From: Lewinellaceae bacterium
GTDB taxonomy: Bacteria > Bacteroidota > Bacteroidia > Chitinophagales > Saprospiraceae
Length of the DNA stretch: 64,000 bases
Assembly: GCA_020636255.1 (NCBI GenBank)
Contig: JACJYE010000002.1
Coordinates: 558,001 to 622,000 of the forward strand
Reading direction: 5' to 3'
The position numbers and the translations under genes are program-made. The notes below the pieces were generated by a model that worked only from the letters and a program-made list of their open reading frames with translations, made no database searches and was not told where the DNA came from. Shown here in pieces: positions 53,611-63,043 of this stretch. Position 1 is the first letter of the stretch. The number at the start of each line of letters is the position of its first letter.

Positions 53611-54033
53611 CTATGCCGCGTACTTGCGCCAGGCGCCGAGCAACAGCCCTGCAAGGGTAAGGCCCACCAGGCTGAACCCGCCCGTGATCCAGGACAGGCC
53701 GTAGGGGTTCTGGGCGAACATATCGCTGGTCATGGTGCTCAACAAGACGAAGGAAAAGGCGATGAGAAAACCATAACCGGCACCCGCCATGGCGGATTCC
53801 ACCTTCAGCTTAGTAAACAGCCATGCCAGGGTATACATCGGGACAATGGTCGCAATGACGTTGGCGATCCAGACGCCTGCGCCAGGCGGGTTGGCGGCCA
53901 CTTTATCCGCATCCAGCCCAACCATGGCCATCCATTTTTCTCCGAACAGGGGGCCATACCAGAGAAACCCCAGGGCGGTCAACAGTACGAAGCCTGCCCA
54001 GACAGCGAGGTGGTTAATTTTCAGCTCTTTCAC
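53611..54033 (-). CDS. DUF1761 membrane protein
   Basis: 140 residues from GTG 54033, chosen because it gives KELKINHLAVWAGFVLLTALGFLWYGPLFGEKW, the normal opening of this family; an ATG at 54096 would add 21 atypical residues. Four transmembrane helices are predicted, ending in an Arg/Lys tail. The family is common in Bacteroidota and of unknown function. It converges on the haem-binding gene. Confidence 0.8.
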   Translation of the reverse strand: MKELKINHLAVWAGFVLLTALGFLWYGPLFGEKWMAMVGLDADKVAANPPGAGVWIANVIATIVPMYTLAWLFTKLKVESAMAGAGYGFLIAFSFVLLSTMTSDMFAQNPYGLSWITGGFSLVGLTLAGLLLGAWRKYAA

Positions 54034-54148
54034 GTTTTTCGTTTTTAATTGAGTGATTATTGGGAATAACTTATTAAAGGTAAGTTTTTTTAGCATAGGC
54101 CGTATGCCTGCAACGTGACAGGGCAATCGCATTTCAACAAACCTGCCT

Positions 54149-54817
54149 TCACGGCAACTGCTCCACAGCCCATACACCCATCGATTTATCGGCAAAAGCG
54201 CCGCCCATTTCCGTACATTGTTCGTTCAGCAGGATGAGCGGCGGTGGGAAGCTGAACGGCGGCAGCCCGAAGTTTAGCGGGCGCCATCCGCCGGTATCGA
54301 TATCCAGGTTGGACGGCTCGGCGGGGAAAGTGGTCATCATGAGGTACCGGGAACCGCTGCTTTTAATATTGCCGATGGCGGAAAAAACATCCGCAAACGA
54401 GAAGTGGACCAGGCAGTCGCGGCAGAAAACCAGGCCGTAAGCGCCCAGTTCGTCCTGCTTCAGGTCCATGTGGAGGAAGCGGCGGCTCAAGTGCCGGTAC
54501 CGCTGCCGGTTGGCCAACACCAGGCTTTCGACGATATCGGCGCCGGTGTACTGTATACCGCTGAGATCAACGGTTTGCATCCAGTTAAAATCACCACAGG
54601 GAATGTCGAGCATGTTGTCGACGCCCAGCTCCCTGAGCAGCTTCGGTAGTTTTTCAACCAACACGGCCGTTTGCTGCAGCGACGACCCGGTGCCGGATAG
54701 GGATTCCTCGCCCGCCCAGGTATTGCTCCGTGCGATGGCCGCAAAGACCTCCGCAGCCGGGCGCCCGGCAAAACGGCTGCCGTCGGCATAGGGATACAGC
54801 TCGTGGCGCTTTTTCAT
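54149..54817 (-). CDS. Class I SAM-dependent methyltransferase
   Basis: 222 residues from ATG 54817. The SAM-binding loop is DIPCGDFNW (71-79), followed by YTGADIVESLV and CRDCLVHFSF, the spacing of a Rossmann-fold methyltransferase. The end (MGGAFADKSMGVWAVEQLP) is short, with no extra domain. The substrate is unknown. It lies 15 bp downstream of the S9 peptidase gene. Confidence 0.85.
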   Translation of the reverse strand: MKKRHELYPYADGSRFAGRPAAEVFAAIARSNTWAGEESLSGTGSSLQQTAVLVEKLPKLLRELGVDNMLDIPCGDFNWMQTVDLSGIQYTGADIVESLVLANRQRYRHLSRRFLHMDLKQDELGAYGLVFCRDCLVHFSFADVFSAIGNIKSSGSRYLMMTTFPAEPSNLDIDTGGWRPLNFGLPPFSFPPPLILLNEQCTEMGGAFADKSMGVWAVEQLP

Positions 54818-54832
54818 AGGCACTTATCTTTC

Positions 54833-57025
54833 CTACCTCGCGCCGGGCGGGCAGTGGGTGCGCAGAAACTCGGTGGCCATAGTAGACAAGTGCATCATGG
54901 TGCCCTCACCCTCTCTCATGCCATGCGAACGCCCGGGGTAGGCCATGTACTGGAACTGCTTGTTGTATTTCACCAGTTCGTTCACCAGCATCTCTGAATT
55001 CTGAAAGTGCACGTTATCATCATTGGTGCCGTGCACGAGCAGGAGGCGTCCCTGCAGGTTTTTGGCATAGGTGAGCGCTGCACCGGCCTCATAATCCTCC
55101 ATATTCTCCTGGGGCAGGCCCATATAGCGCTCAGTATAGATGTTATCGTACAACAGCGAGCTGGTGACGGGAGCTATGGCCACGCCTACCTTGTATATCT
55201 CCGGGTACTGGAACATCAGGTTGAGGGTAGAAGAGCCGCCGCCGCTCCAACCCCAGACTGCCACCCGGCTGGTGTCCATATAGGGTGCTTTCAGGATCTC
55301 CCTGGCGGCCATCGCCTGGTCCCTGATGTTGGCCTGGCCAATGTTTCGATAGATAGCCTTGCGCCAGGCGCGCCCCTTAGGTGCGGGCGTCCCCCTGTTG
55401 TCGATGCTGATATTGATGTAACCGTCGGCCGCCATGTCGCCGGCATAGAGGAAATCGCGGTAGGGCTGCCAGCTGTCCTTGACCGTTGCGGCTGCGGGCT
55501 CGCCGTATACCTGGAATACGACGGGGTACTTCTTGGTGGGGTCAAAGTCGCTGGGTTTAGCCATCCAGGCGTCCATGGTGATGCCCTCTTCGGTCGTCAC
55601 CGTGAAATATTCCAATCTGGACTTATCCTTACCCGAAGCGTCGTAGGCCTGCTTCACATCTTTCTGGCCGGCCAGAGGCACGTGGTTCGGCAGGTTCACC
55701 CAACTGACTACAGGGCGGGTGAAGTAGTTGGAAAAGCGATATCGCGCGTACTGTCCGTTCGGAGAAATATAGTATAGGTGCGTACCTGGCAGTTCAGCCG
55801 GCGACACCATTTTAGGCTCGCCTTTGCCATTGAGCGATACGCTGTACAGGTAAAACTGGGTAGCCTTATCAGGAGGGCTTGACTGGTAGTAAATGAGCCC
55901 GTGCTTTTCGTCGATACAGCTGAGAGACATCATGTCGTGATCGCCTTTGGTGAGCAGGGTTTCCTTCTTACCGTCGCGCGAAATGAGGTAAATATGCCTC
56001 CAGCCGTCTTTTTCACTGACCCAGATGAAGTCCTTGCCGCCATTTACCCAATCCCAGCCGGGCATATTATCGTCCCACTCGCCTTTGGTGGCGACCCAGG
56101 CGTCGTCCTGCTCCTGATAGATCAGGCGGGCCTCACCATTAGCGGGGCTGCAGAGGAAGAGCCTGCTTTCGTTCTGCTTCCGGTTCAGCTGCTGGAGTAT
56201 GACCTCCCGCCCGTCGGGCGTCCATTCCATACGCGGGATGTAGTGCTCCTGCGGGTCGCCCGGCGGCTGCATCCAGGTTGTAAAACCACTGGCCACATTC
56301 ACCACACCGATGCGGGCGGGCGAAGGCGGGTCGCCGGCTTTGGGGTATTCTACCGGGATGATGCGGCTGTACACCGAGTCGGTATTATTTACCATATAAA
56401 AATCGCGGATCTTATTGGCATCGACCTGCCAGTATGCGATGGATTTGCTGTCGGGCGACCAGCGGAAGCCGTCGCGGCAGAAGAACTCTTCCTCATATAC
56501 CCAGTCGAAAGTACCGTTGATCAGCTTGGGCAGGCCCTTGCTGTCGGTGAGCTTCTTAATGCTGCCATTGGCCAGGTTCTCCACATATACGTTGTGTTCG
56601 CTGACGTAGGCCGCCTGGCTGCCGTCGGGCGAGATCTTGGCGAACATCAGGGACGCTGCAGGCAGGCCTTTGCCGAGCTGGCGCAGCGCATTGCTTTTCA
56701 GGTTCAGCACCCAGTAATCGCCACGGGTATTGTAACGCCATACACGCTGGCTATTGGTATAGACGAGCAGTTGGCCACCGTCTTCACTCAATGCCATATC
56801 TTCAACTTCCAGGGAAGCGCTGGCGCCGGCAGGCGTGAGCTGTTTTTCACTCACAAATTCCGTTTTTTCGAGCGAAGGGAGCTTGAACTGGACGATGGCG
56901 CCTCCTTCGGCATCATAATAGCTGTTGCCATCCGGCGCCCAAAGCATGCCCTGAGCTATGGCAGCAACGGTAATGAACAGGAAAAAGCAGAGTGACAGGA
57001 AACGGTTCAGGTGATTATCCATCAT
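54833..57025 (-). CDS. S9 family (DPP-IV-type) peptidase
   Basis: 730 residues from ATG 57025 (upstream in-frame codons lack a signal peptide). A signal peptide is followed by a DPP-IV beta-propeller region (about 60-480) and an alpha/beta hydrolase domain with Ser594 (GWSGGG), Asp669 (HGTNDDNVH) and His701 (GRSHGM). Such enzymes remove dipeptides from peptides in the periplasm or at the surface. It fits with the secreted proteases in this window. A methyltransferase gene follows at 15 bp. Confidence 0.93.
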   Translation of the reverse strand: MMDNHLNRFLSLCFFLFITVAAIAQGMLWAPDGNSYYDAEGGAIVQFKLPSLEKTEFVSEKQLTPAGASASLEVEDMALSEDGGQLLVYTNSQRVWRYNTRGDYWVLNLKSNALRQLGKGLPAASLMFAKISPDGSQAAYVSEHNVYVENLANGSIKKLTDSKGLPKLINGTFDWVYEEEFFCRDGFRWSPDSKSIAYWQVDANKIRDFYMVNNTDSVYSRIIPVEYPKAGDPPSPARIGVVNVASGFTTWMQPPGDPQEHYIPRMEWTPDGREVILQQLNRKQNESRLFLCSPANGEARLIYQEQDDAWVATKGEWDDNMPGWDWVNGGKDFIWVSEKDGWRHIYLISRDGKKETLLTKGDHDMMSLSCIDEKHGLIYYQSSPPDKATQFYLYSVSLNGKGEPKMVSPAELPGTHLYYISPNGQYARYRFSNYFTRPVVSWVNLPNHVPLAGQKDVKQAYDASGKDKSRLEYFTVTTEEGITMDAWMAKPSDFDPTKKYPVVFQVYGEPAAATVKDSWQPYRDFLYAGDMAADGYINISIDNRGTPAPKGRAWRKAIYRNIGQANIRDQAMAAREILKAPYMDTSRVAVWGWSGGGSSTLNLMFQYPEIYKVGVAIAPVTSSLLYDNIYTERYMGLPQENMEDYEAGAALTYAKNLQGRLLLVHGTNDDNVHFQNSEMLVNELVKYNKQFQYMAYPGRSHGMREGEGTMMHLSTMATEFLRTHCPPGAR

Positions 57026-57098
57026 AAGGTTAAATTTGGAAGGCTTTTGAAGTGAGGCTAAAGTACGGTTTTTTTTGTCTTTAGCCTCACTCAATGTA

Positions 57099-58382
57099 TC
57101 ACCCGAGCAGTTCAATTTCCATCAGCGCATAACCGATCAATAGCTGCCCCTGAGCTTCGGACAAAATGCCGGCCGACATCAGGCCTTGCACATGCTGGAT
57201 CAGGCTGTTGAGCATGCTGATGGCCACACTGGCCTTTCCCTGATCTATCTTGCGTTCAATGTTGTTGATCTGAGGGAGCAGCCCGTTGCCGTTGGGGCCG
57301 TTCAGTACGCTATCGCCAATAAGCTCCAGAACGGCTTCACGCAGAGCTTCCAACGGGTCGCATATCCCGGCAGAAGTAGCGCAGAATTCATCCCAATCGG
57401 GCAGGTTGTTGCCGAAGGTGGTAACTTGTTGCCCACACAGGTTCTTCATATCGGGGGGATAACAGCCGCTGAGCTGGTTGTTGTGCAGATAGAGCAGGTA
57501 CAGCCCTGGCAACTCCCCGAAGCCTGCAGGGATATTTCCGGTAAGTTGATTGTTCTCAAGTTTCAGCCATTCGAGTCGGGCCAGATTGCCTATCTCCGCG
57601 GGGATACTGCCACTCAACTGATTCTGTTCCAATTCTGCGTAAACCAGGTTGGACAGATTACAGAACGCCCCCGGTATTGGGCCGCTCAATTGATTGACCT
57701 GCAACCAAAGGTCTTCCAGTTTGGCCAGGCTGCCAATTTCAGGCGGAATGCTGCCGCTGAGCTGGTTGCCATGCAGCCTTAACACCTGTAGGTTGGATAA
57801 TTGGCCTATCTCCGGAGGGATGCTACCTGACAGTTGGTTGTCGTCAAGAAAGAGCCCGGACAAGCCGGGCAAGCCGCACAGCGTTGTTGGAATTGAGCCG
57901 CTCAATGCATTGAAAGAAAGGTTGAGGTTCTCTAACTGCGTCAGGCCTCCCAATTCAGGAGGGATATTTCCACTGAGCTGGTTATTATGCAGCGCCAGTT
58001 GCCGAAGATGAACCAGATCCCCGATCAAAGCTGGTATCGTACCGTCCAGGTTGTTATTTTCCAGTAACAGCAATTCCACCTTTCCCTGCGAGCAGTGCAC
58101 GCCGTCCCAGGAATTCATACAGGGGTCGCCATTACCCCAGTTATTATGGTTTGTCCAGTGATCGCCATCGGTAGCATTGTAGAGTGCCATCAGCGCTGCC
58201 CGTTCTTCAGGTGTAGTGGGGGTGGAAGGATCGTTGCGGAATTCAAGGTGAGGGGCTGGTACCGTAATCGTCGTTTGTTTTTCAGGGTAAGAGACGGAGT
58301 CAAGGGCTTCGTCTTTGATGCAGCTTACGGCCAGCGCGGCCAACACCATGGCTGCCACCGGCCAAATCAAAACCCTTTTCAT
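57099..58382 (-). CDS. Plant-type leucine-rich-repeat lipoprotein
   Basis: This 427-residue protein has a lipobox LAVSC (Cys21). An LRRNT_2-like cap (LMALYNATDGDHWTNHNNWGN...CSWDGVHC-like, about 60-98) is followed by about nine repeats with the plant-specific core LxxNxLSGxIPxxIGxLxxL (about 101-325), then a helical C-terminal domain. In plants this repeat type forms extracellular receptor ectodomains. Here it is probably a surface-anchored binding protein. A long repeat run like this often grows or shrinks between strains. Confidence 0.9.
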   Translation of the reverse strand: MKRVLIWPVAAMVLAALAVSCIKDEALDSVSYPEKQTTITVPAPHLEFRNDPSTPTTPEERAALMALYNATDGDHWTNHNNWGNGDPCMNSWDGVHCSQGKVELLLLENNNLDGTIPALIGDLVHLRQLALHNNQLSGNIPPELGGLTQLENLNLSFNALSGSIPTTLCGLPGLSGLFLDDNQLSGSIPPEIGQLSNLQVLRLHGNQLSGSIPPEIGSLAKLEDLWLQVNQLSGPIPGAFCNLSNLVYAELEQNQLSGSIPAEIGNLARLEWLKLENNQLTGNIPAGFGELPGLYLLYLHNNQLSGCYPPDMKNLCGQQVTTFGNNLPDWDEFCATSAGICDPLEALREAVLELIGDSVLNGPNGNGLLPQINNIERKIDQGKASVAISMLNSLIQHVQGLMSAGILSEAQGQLLIGYALMEIELLG

Positions 58383-58516
58383 AATTTGATCGTTTTCAAA
58401 TTTGCTTGGAGTTAATGCTTATTTTTGAAACTGTCAATGAGCGAAGTCATTCATATACCCACCTAGCCCTTGCCCTGTATAACTGGAGCACCCGGGCGAT
58501 AAACCAGACATAACCA

Positions 58517-59044
58517 ATGAGCGCATCCGCAGAAATGCCCTACTTCATCAAACCCTCCCTCAACCTCAGCGAAGCCGATAAGCGGGAAGCCTATGAACAG
58601 GCCGTACAGGCCATAGAGGCCAACCTGGAAGGCGAAGAGGATACCACCCTGAAAATGGCCACCATCAACTGCCTGCTGAAGACCTACCTTCCCTATTATT
58701 ACTGGGTGGGTTTTTATCTGAAAAGCGGCCCGGGGCGCCTGTCGGTAGGGCCCTACCAGGGCACGCTCGGCTGCCTGCATATCGATTTTTCCAAAGGCGT
58801 ATGCGGCAAAGCCGCGCGGGAGCAAAAAACGCAGCTCGTATCGGATACCCACGCCCTCGAGCAGGAAAGCGAACACATCGCCTGCGACCCCAACTCCCGC
58901 TCCGAGATCGTCGTGCCCGTCCTGAACCCCGCAGGCGAGCTCATCGCCGTTTTCGATGTCGACAGCACCCTTGAGAACTCCTTCAATGAGGTAGACCAGC
59001 AATACCTGGAGCTTATGCTGCACCGGGTTTTCGGCCTCGAATGA
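58517..59044 (+). CDS. msrC: Free methionine-(R)-sulfoxide reductase (GAF domain)
   Basis: A 175-residue single GAF domain with all three conserved Cys of the fRMsr family: Cys86 (TLGCLHI), Cys96 (GVCGKAA) and Cys123 (HIACDPNSRSEIVVP). It reduces free L-methionine-R-sulfoxide using thioredoxin, as part of oxidative-damage repair. The N-terminal 40 residues are helical. It is divergent from the LRR gene, with the next gene 122 bp downstream. Confidence 0.92.
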   Translation: MSASAEMPYFIKPSLNLSEADKREAYEQAVQAIEANLEGEEDTTLKMATINCLLKTYLPYYYWVGFYLKSGPGRLSVGPYQGTLGCLHIDFSKGVCGKAAREQKTQLVSDTHALEQESEHIACDPNSRSEIVVPVLNPAGELIAVFDVDSTLENSFNEVDQQYLELMLHRVFGLE

Positions 59045-59166
59045 AACAGCAGCCCGGCAACCCAATGCGCCGGACGCCTGGCAAACCTTTTTTCCGTATA
59101 TTGGCCCTAGACGATACCGACAACTACGGGTAACGATCAACCGATAACGAACAACAAATAACCCCA

Positions 59167-60123
59167 ATGGATATCAACCACTTCAAAGCCCAGATCGAGA
59201 GCATCCGCGGGCTCATTGCCGAAAGCCGCATACCGGAAGCCATACAATCGTTCATCGCTTTGGCCAAAACGGCCGGCAAGCCGGAACTGCGCGACGAGCT
59301 GATCTCCATCAGCGCGCAGCAGCGCAAGCTCGAAACCGACACCCGCAAATACATCTCCGATGCTTCGGAGATCGAAATGCGGCAGAACAGGCTGCTGGGC
59401 CACCTGCTGGACCTGTTGTCCGATGTAGAAAGCGGGCAATGGGTGGAGGAAGACAGCGATACGCACAGCACGCCACGCAGCAGGGCAGAAAAACCGCAAA
59501 AAAAGGCTTTCCCCATTTCTCTGGTGCTCCTGCTGGCCGCACTGGCCATTGCCACGGCCTTTCTGCTCTATCACTTTTCGGGCCGGAAACCCAATACCCC
59601 GGCAAACAAGCCTGACGCCTGCCTGGCGCTAAAGCGGGAAGCCAGCGAACGCAACAGGCTCGGCGATTACGACGCCGCCCTGAAATTGCTGAACAAAGCC
59701 CTGGAAAGCTGTGATGACAAACAGGAAGTAGAGGATCTCATTTCCAGGGTCAAGCAGCGGATGGAAGAGCACCCTGCCCGGCCTGATGAACAGCAACAGC
59801 CTCATGGGCCCCGCGTCACTGCCATCCGCCTGCAGGCCGGGCCGGCAGATTTTAGCGGCGACTGCCCGCAGGAGATCGTCTTCCTGGGCCGGATCACGGC
59901 CGACGGCCCCGGCACGGTGTCGTATCGCTTCATGCGCAGCGATGGCGCACAGGGGCCAATCCAACAACTGACATTCAAGGGCGCCGGCACCGAACCCGTG
60001 CGCACAACCTGGCGCCTGGGTGCTTCGGGCAAGGTTTACAACCGGTACTGGCAGGTGCTGAAAGTACTGGAGCCCAACGAAATGGAATCCAACAAAGCCT
60101 ATTTCAACCTGAAGTGCCGGTAA
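59167..60123 (+). CDS. Membrane protein with EAD11-like N-terminal domain
   Basis: This 318-residue protein has an N-terminal helical region (1-90: IESIRGLIAESRIPEAIQSFIALAK, a middle ELISISAQQRKLE, and EIEMRQNRLLGHLLDLL) that resembles the effector-associated domain EAD11 described for TIR/NACHT/caspase-type conflict systems. A transmembrane helix (about 114-137) is followed by a TPR-like helical pair (ALKLLNKALESC) and a beta domain. Such domains normally link an effector to a sensor by self-contact. No effector gene is adjacent, so the assignment is from sequence resemblance only. Confidence 0.5.
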   Translation: MDINHFKAQIESIRGLIAESRIPEAIQSFIALAKTAGKPELRDELISISAQQRKLETDTRKYISDASEIEMRQNRLLGHLLDLLSDVESGQWVEEDSDTHSTPRSRAEKPQKKAFPISLVLLLAALAIATAFLLYHFSGRKPNTPANKPDACLALKREASERNRLGDYDAALKLLNKALESCDDKQEVEDLISRVKQRMEEHPARPDEQQQPHGPRVTAIRLQAGPADFSGDCPQEIVFLGRITADGPGTVSYRFMRSDGAQGPIQQLTFKGAGTEPVRTTWRLGASGKVYNRYWQVLKVLEPNEMESNKAYFNLKCR

Positions 60124-60183
60124 CATGAGAACTGCCGATTGTGGAACAGGCAGCATACTACCATCAAACAAAACTGGACTTTC

Positions 60184-61716
60184 ATGAAGCGGATACCTTT
60201 TTTCCAAACTTTCCTTTTTCTGCTCATCGCACATTTTGCCATTGCCCAGGCCGCCGCGCCCCTACCGGCTTTTGTCACCGACAGCCTCGACAGCTACGTA
60301 AAGCTTGCATTGGAACGATGGCAAATACCGGGCGTTGCCGTAGGCATCGTCAAGGACGGGCAATTGGTAGTGGCCAAAGGCTACGGCCTGCGCGAGTTGG
60401 GCCAAGCGGACAAAGTGGACGAGAACACTCTGTTCATGATCGCTTCCAATACCAAGGCCTTTACCGCTACCGCGCTGGCCATGCTCGAGCAGGACAGCCT
60501 CTGTTCGCTTGACGACCGCGTGAAGCGCTGGCTGCCCGAATTCAGGATGAAAGACCCCTGGGTAACCGACAATGCCATTCTGACGGACCTCCTCTGCCAC
60601 CGCATGGGGCTGGAAACCTTTCAGGGTGATTTCATGTATTTCGATTCAGGCCTGACGTCGGCGCAGGTTGTCGAAAAGTTCGGAAAAATAACGCCCTTGT
60701 ACGATTTCCGCACCAGGTGGGGCTATTGCAATGCCGCTTTCCTGCTGGCCGGCGAGTGTATCCAGCGGATCAGTGGCGACAGCTGGGCGGCCACGCTGCG
60801 CAAGCGCATCTTCGAACCGCTGGAGATGAACCGCACCCTGGCACTGGCCACCGAGATCAACGGGGCCACCAACCGCGCAAGTGCACATACTATATACGAC
60901 GGCAAGCTAATGGCGATCCCTTACGGCGAGCTGGACGCCATCGCTCCGGCGGGCTCCATTTCCTCTTCCATTGAAGACATGAGCCACTGGCTGATCGCTC
61001 AGTTGGGCGGAGGCATGTACAAGGGCAAAGAGGTGATCCCGGCGGCGGCCATCAGCCGCACCCGCCAGCCACAGTCTATCATGGGCAGGCGAGGGCATCC
61101 TTTCAACACCTCTCATTACGGCCTTTACGCCATGGGCTGGCAATTGCAGGATTACGAAGGCAAAGAGATCATCTCTCATACGGGCGGCATCGATGGCTTC
61201 GTAACGTCGGTGACGCTACTGCCGGAAGAAAAGCTGGGCGTCGTGGTGCTGACCAATACGGACCAGAATTATTTCTACGAAGCCCTCAAGTGGGAGATCG
61301 TCGATGCCTTTCTGGGGCTGCCCTACCGCGATTACAGCAAAGCCTATTTCGGCTACTATCAGCGCAATACCGAAAACGAGGCCCAGGCGATCCAGGCGCT
61401 TCGCGACTCGGTGGCAACCGGGCACGAGCCTTCGCTGCCTGTTAAAGCCTACGCCGGCCGGTACACCAATGAGATTTACGGCCATATTACGCTGAAACCC
61501 GAGGGCAATGGCCTGACAGTCACTTTTGAACACCACCCCAAGCTGAGCGCCCGCCTGGAGCCCATGGGTGGCAACCGTTTTCTGTGCACCTACAGCAACC
61601 CGCTGTATGGTGTAAAAGCATGGCCGTTCGAAACAGAGGCGGGCAAAGTGAAACGGCTGACGCTCACCGTCAATGATTTTATCGAGTTTACGCCTTACGT
61701 TTTTATCAAGGATTGA
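60184..61716 (+). CDS. Class C beta-lactamase-like serine hydrolase
   Basis: 510 residues from ATG 60184 with a signal peptide ending IAQA. The family motifs are intact: SNTK (Ser88, Lys91), YCN (Tyr181-Asn183) and HTGG (332-335). A C-terminal beta domain (about 400-510) is typical of the DUF3471-like esterase/peptidase group. It is more likely an esterase or D-amino-acid peptidase than a true lactamase. The reading frame extends upstream to 60139, but the signal peptide decides the start. Confidence 0.9.
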   Translation: MKRIPFFQTFLFLLIAHFAIAQAAAPLPAFVTDSLDSYVKLALERWQIPGVAVGIVKDGQLVVAKGYGLRELGQADKVDENTLFMIASNTKAFTATALAMLEQDSLCSLDDRVKRWLPEFRMKDPWVTDNAILTDLLCHRMGLETFQGDFMYFDSGLTSAQVVEKFGKITPLYDFRTRWGYCNAAFLLAGECIQRISGDSWAATLRKRIFEPLEMNRTLALATEINGATNRASAHTIYDGKLMAIPYGELDAIAPAGSISSSIEDMSHWLIAQLGGGMYKGKEVIPAAAISRTRQPQSIMGRRGHPFNTSHYGLYAMGWQLQDYEGKEIISHTGGIDGFVTSVTLLPEEKLGVVVLTNTDQNYFYEALKWEIVDAFLGLPYRDYSKAYFGYYQRNTENEAQAIQALRDSVATGHEPSLPVKAYAGRYTNEIYGHITLKPEGNGLTVTFEHHPKLSARLEPMGGNRFLCTYSNPLYGVKAWPFETEAGKVKRLTLTVNDFIEFTPYVFIKD

Positions 61717-61874
61717 CCTGGTTGCAAACCCAGCGTTCACCCCCTCCCCCAGCCAACCCACCTGCCCGCCTGGCACCGGGTTCCTGGTTCCTGCCCGGGA
61801 AACCAGCCCTGAGGTAGCCACGTAAGGAAAAACGGCCGCGCATTAGGATAGTACTACTGCACAAAGTATATTGC

Positions 61875-62399
61875 ATGTACAATGCTAAGCCAATGGTAAC
61901 GACAAAGATCTATTGGATTGAATACGGCAGTATAGGCCCCAAACAACTTGGCATGATGGCCCGGCCACGCGGCGAAGACTGGCTCGAAGACGAGATCCGG
62001 GGCCTGCAAATGAGAGGCATCAACGCCGTCGTCTCCCTACTCGAGCACAGCGAAACCGAAGAATTAGGGTTGAGCGATGAAGAAGCATGGTGCCACCGCG
62101 TTGGCATTGAATACATCAACTTCCCGATAGAGGATAATAACGTACCCCGCAAAGACGAAAGCTTCCTAGGCCTGCTGCATACGCTCCTGCAGAAGATACA
62201 CAAGGGTGAAAAAGTGGCCATCCACTGCCGGATGGGCATCGGCCGGGCATCGCTGGTGGTGGCCGGCATGCTGCTGCGCGAAGGCCTGTCGGCCGATGAA
62301 GCCTTTAGCCTAATCAGCCGGGAGCGCGAAGTGGAAGTGCCCGACACCGAGGAACAGGTAGAATGGATGGAAAAAATGGAGCACTGGTTAAAGCGATAA
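61875..62399 (+). CDS. Dual-specificity/tyrosine phosphatase
   Basis: This 174-residue protein has the P-loop HCRMGIGRAS (Cys118 and Arg124) and a likely general acid Asp87 (IEDNNVP). The size and spacing match small dual-specificity phosphatases. It removes phosphate from Tyr/Ser/Thr or from a small molecule; no matching kinase is nearby. The start may be ATG 61875 or the ATG at 61893, which precedes the first conserved strand. The next gene starts 29 bp downstream. Confidence 0.88.
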   Translation: MYNAKPMVTTKIYWIEYGSIGPKQLGMMARPRGEDWLEDEIRGLQMRGINAVVSLLEHSETEELGLSDEEAWCHRVGIEYINFPIEDNNVPRKDESFLGLLHTLLQKIHKGEKVAIHCRMGIGRASLVVAGMLLREGLSADEAFSLISREREVEVPDTEEQVEWMEKMEHWLKR

Positions 62400-62410
62400 G
62401 CCAGGGATCG

Positions 62411-62418
62411 TATATTTG
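62411..62418 (+). promoter_or_regulatory. TATATTTG -7-like box
   Basis: TATATTTG matches the Bacteroidota -7 consensus TAnnTTTG and lies 10 bp before the ATG at 62429, which would give a very short leader. No clear -33 TTTG is seen upstream, so it may be partly coincidental. Confidence 0.3.
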
Positions 62419-62428
62419 CCTCCCAAAA

Positions 62429-63001
62429 ATGGAAAAAGTGAAAAAATACACCCTGATCTTCTCGTCCCTGCTGCTCGTTTTCGCCATTGCCTGCAAACGG
62501 GATGCCGCCGATACGGGCGAAACAACGGAAACGGCCACAGCCAAAGCTGATTCTTTATCTCCTACCGGAAGAATGGCCGTAAGGAGCGGTATGGTGCGGT
62601 ATGCCAGCCAAAGGGCAGGTTTGCGCTTCAGCTATCCCATAGGCTCTACCGTGATGGATAATGGCAACACCATCAAGGTAGCCTTCCCGCCTGCCCCCGA
62701 TAGCCTCTGCACGCCTTCTTCCATGCAGGTCATAGTAGAAGAAGGTTGTAAGGCGCTCGCCTTTTCCGAAAATGACGGCGTATCGGTAACATCCGATGAC
62801 GGGAAGGAAAAATTCAACCTTTACGAATACATCAAGGGCTATGGCCTGCATGATGGAAACGCTTTTTACGCCTATAAGGCCTTACAGGGCGGCAAATGTT
62901 TTACCCTCATATTTTTCGGCGACTGCCCCTTGGAAAGGGAAGGCGTGATGGAGGCAAGCATTGCACATGATATCGTCCGCACTTTTCGGGTAGGCGGTTA
63001 A
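62429..63001 (+). CDS. Small lipoprotein of unknown function
   Basis: 190 residues from ATG 62429. The signal peptide ends in lipobox FAIAC (Cys22), followed by an acidic and Ala-rich linker (KRDAADTGETTETATAKADS). The mature domain is beta-rich with Cys-bearing loops (SLCTPSSMQ, EGCKA, GGKCFTLIFFGDC). No family is recognised. The longer frame from 62363 runs through the phosphatase gene and is spurious. Confidence 0.65.
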   Translation: MEKVKKYTLIFSSLLLVFAIACKRDAADTGETTETATAKADSLSPTGRMAVRSGMVRYASQRAGLRFSYPIGSTVMDNGNTIKVAFPPAPDSLCTPSSMQVIVEEGCKALAFSENDGVSVTSDDGKEKFNLYEYIKGYGLHDGNAFYAYKALQGGKCFTLIFFGDCPLEREGVMEASIAHDIVRTFRVGG

Positions 63002-63043
63002 ACCTGATGCTCTTTCCCGGGCTTGCAAAACCTGTCCCGTGCT

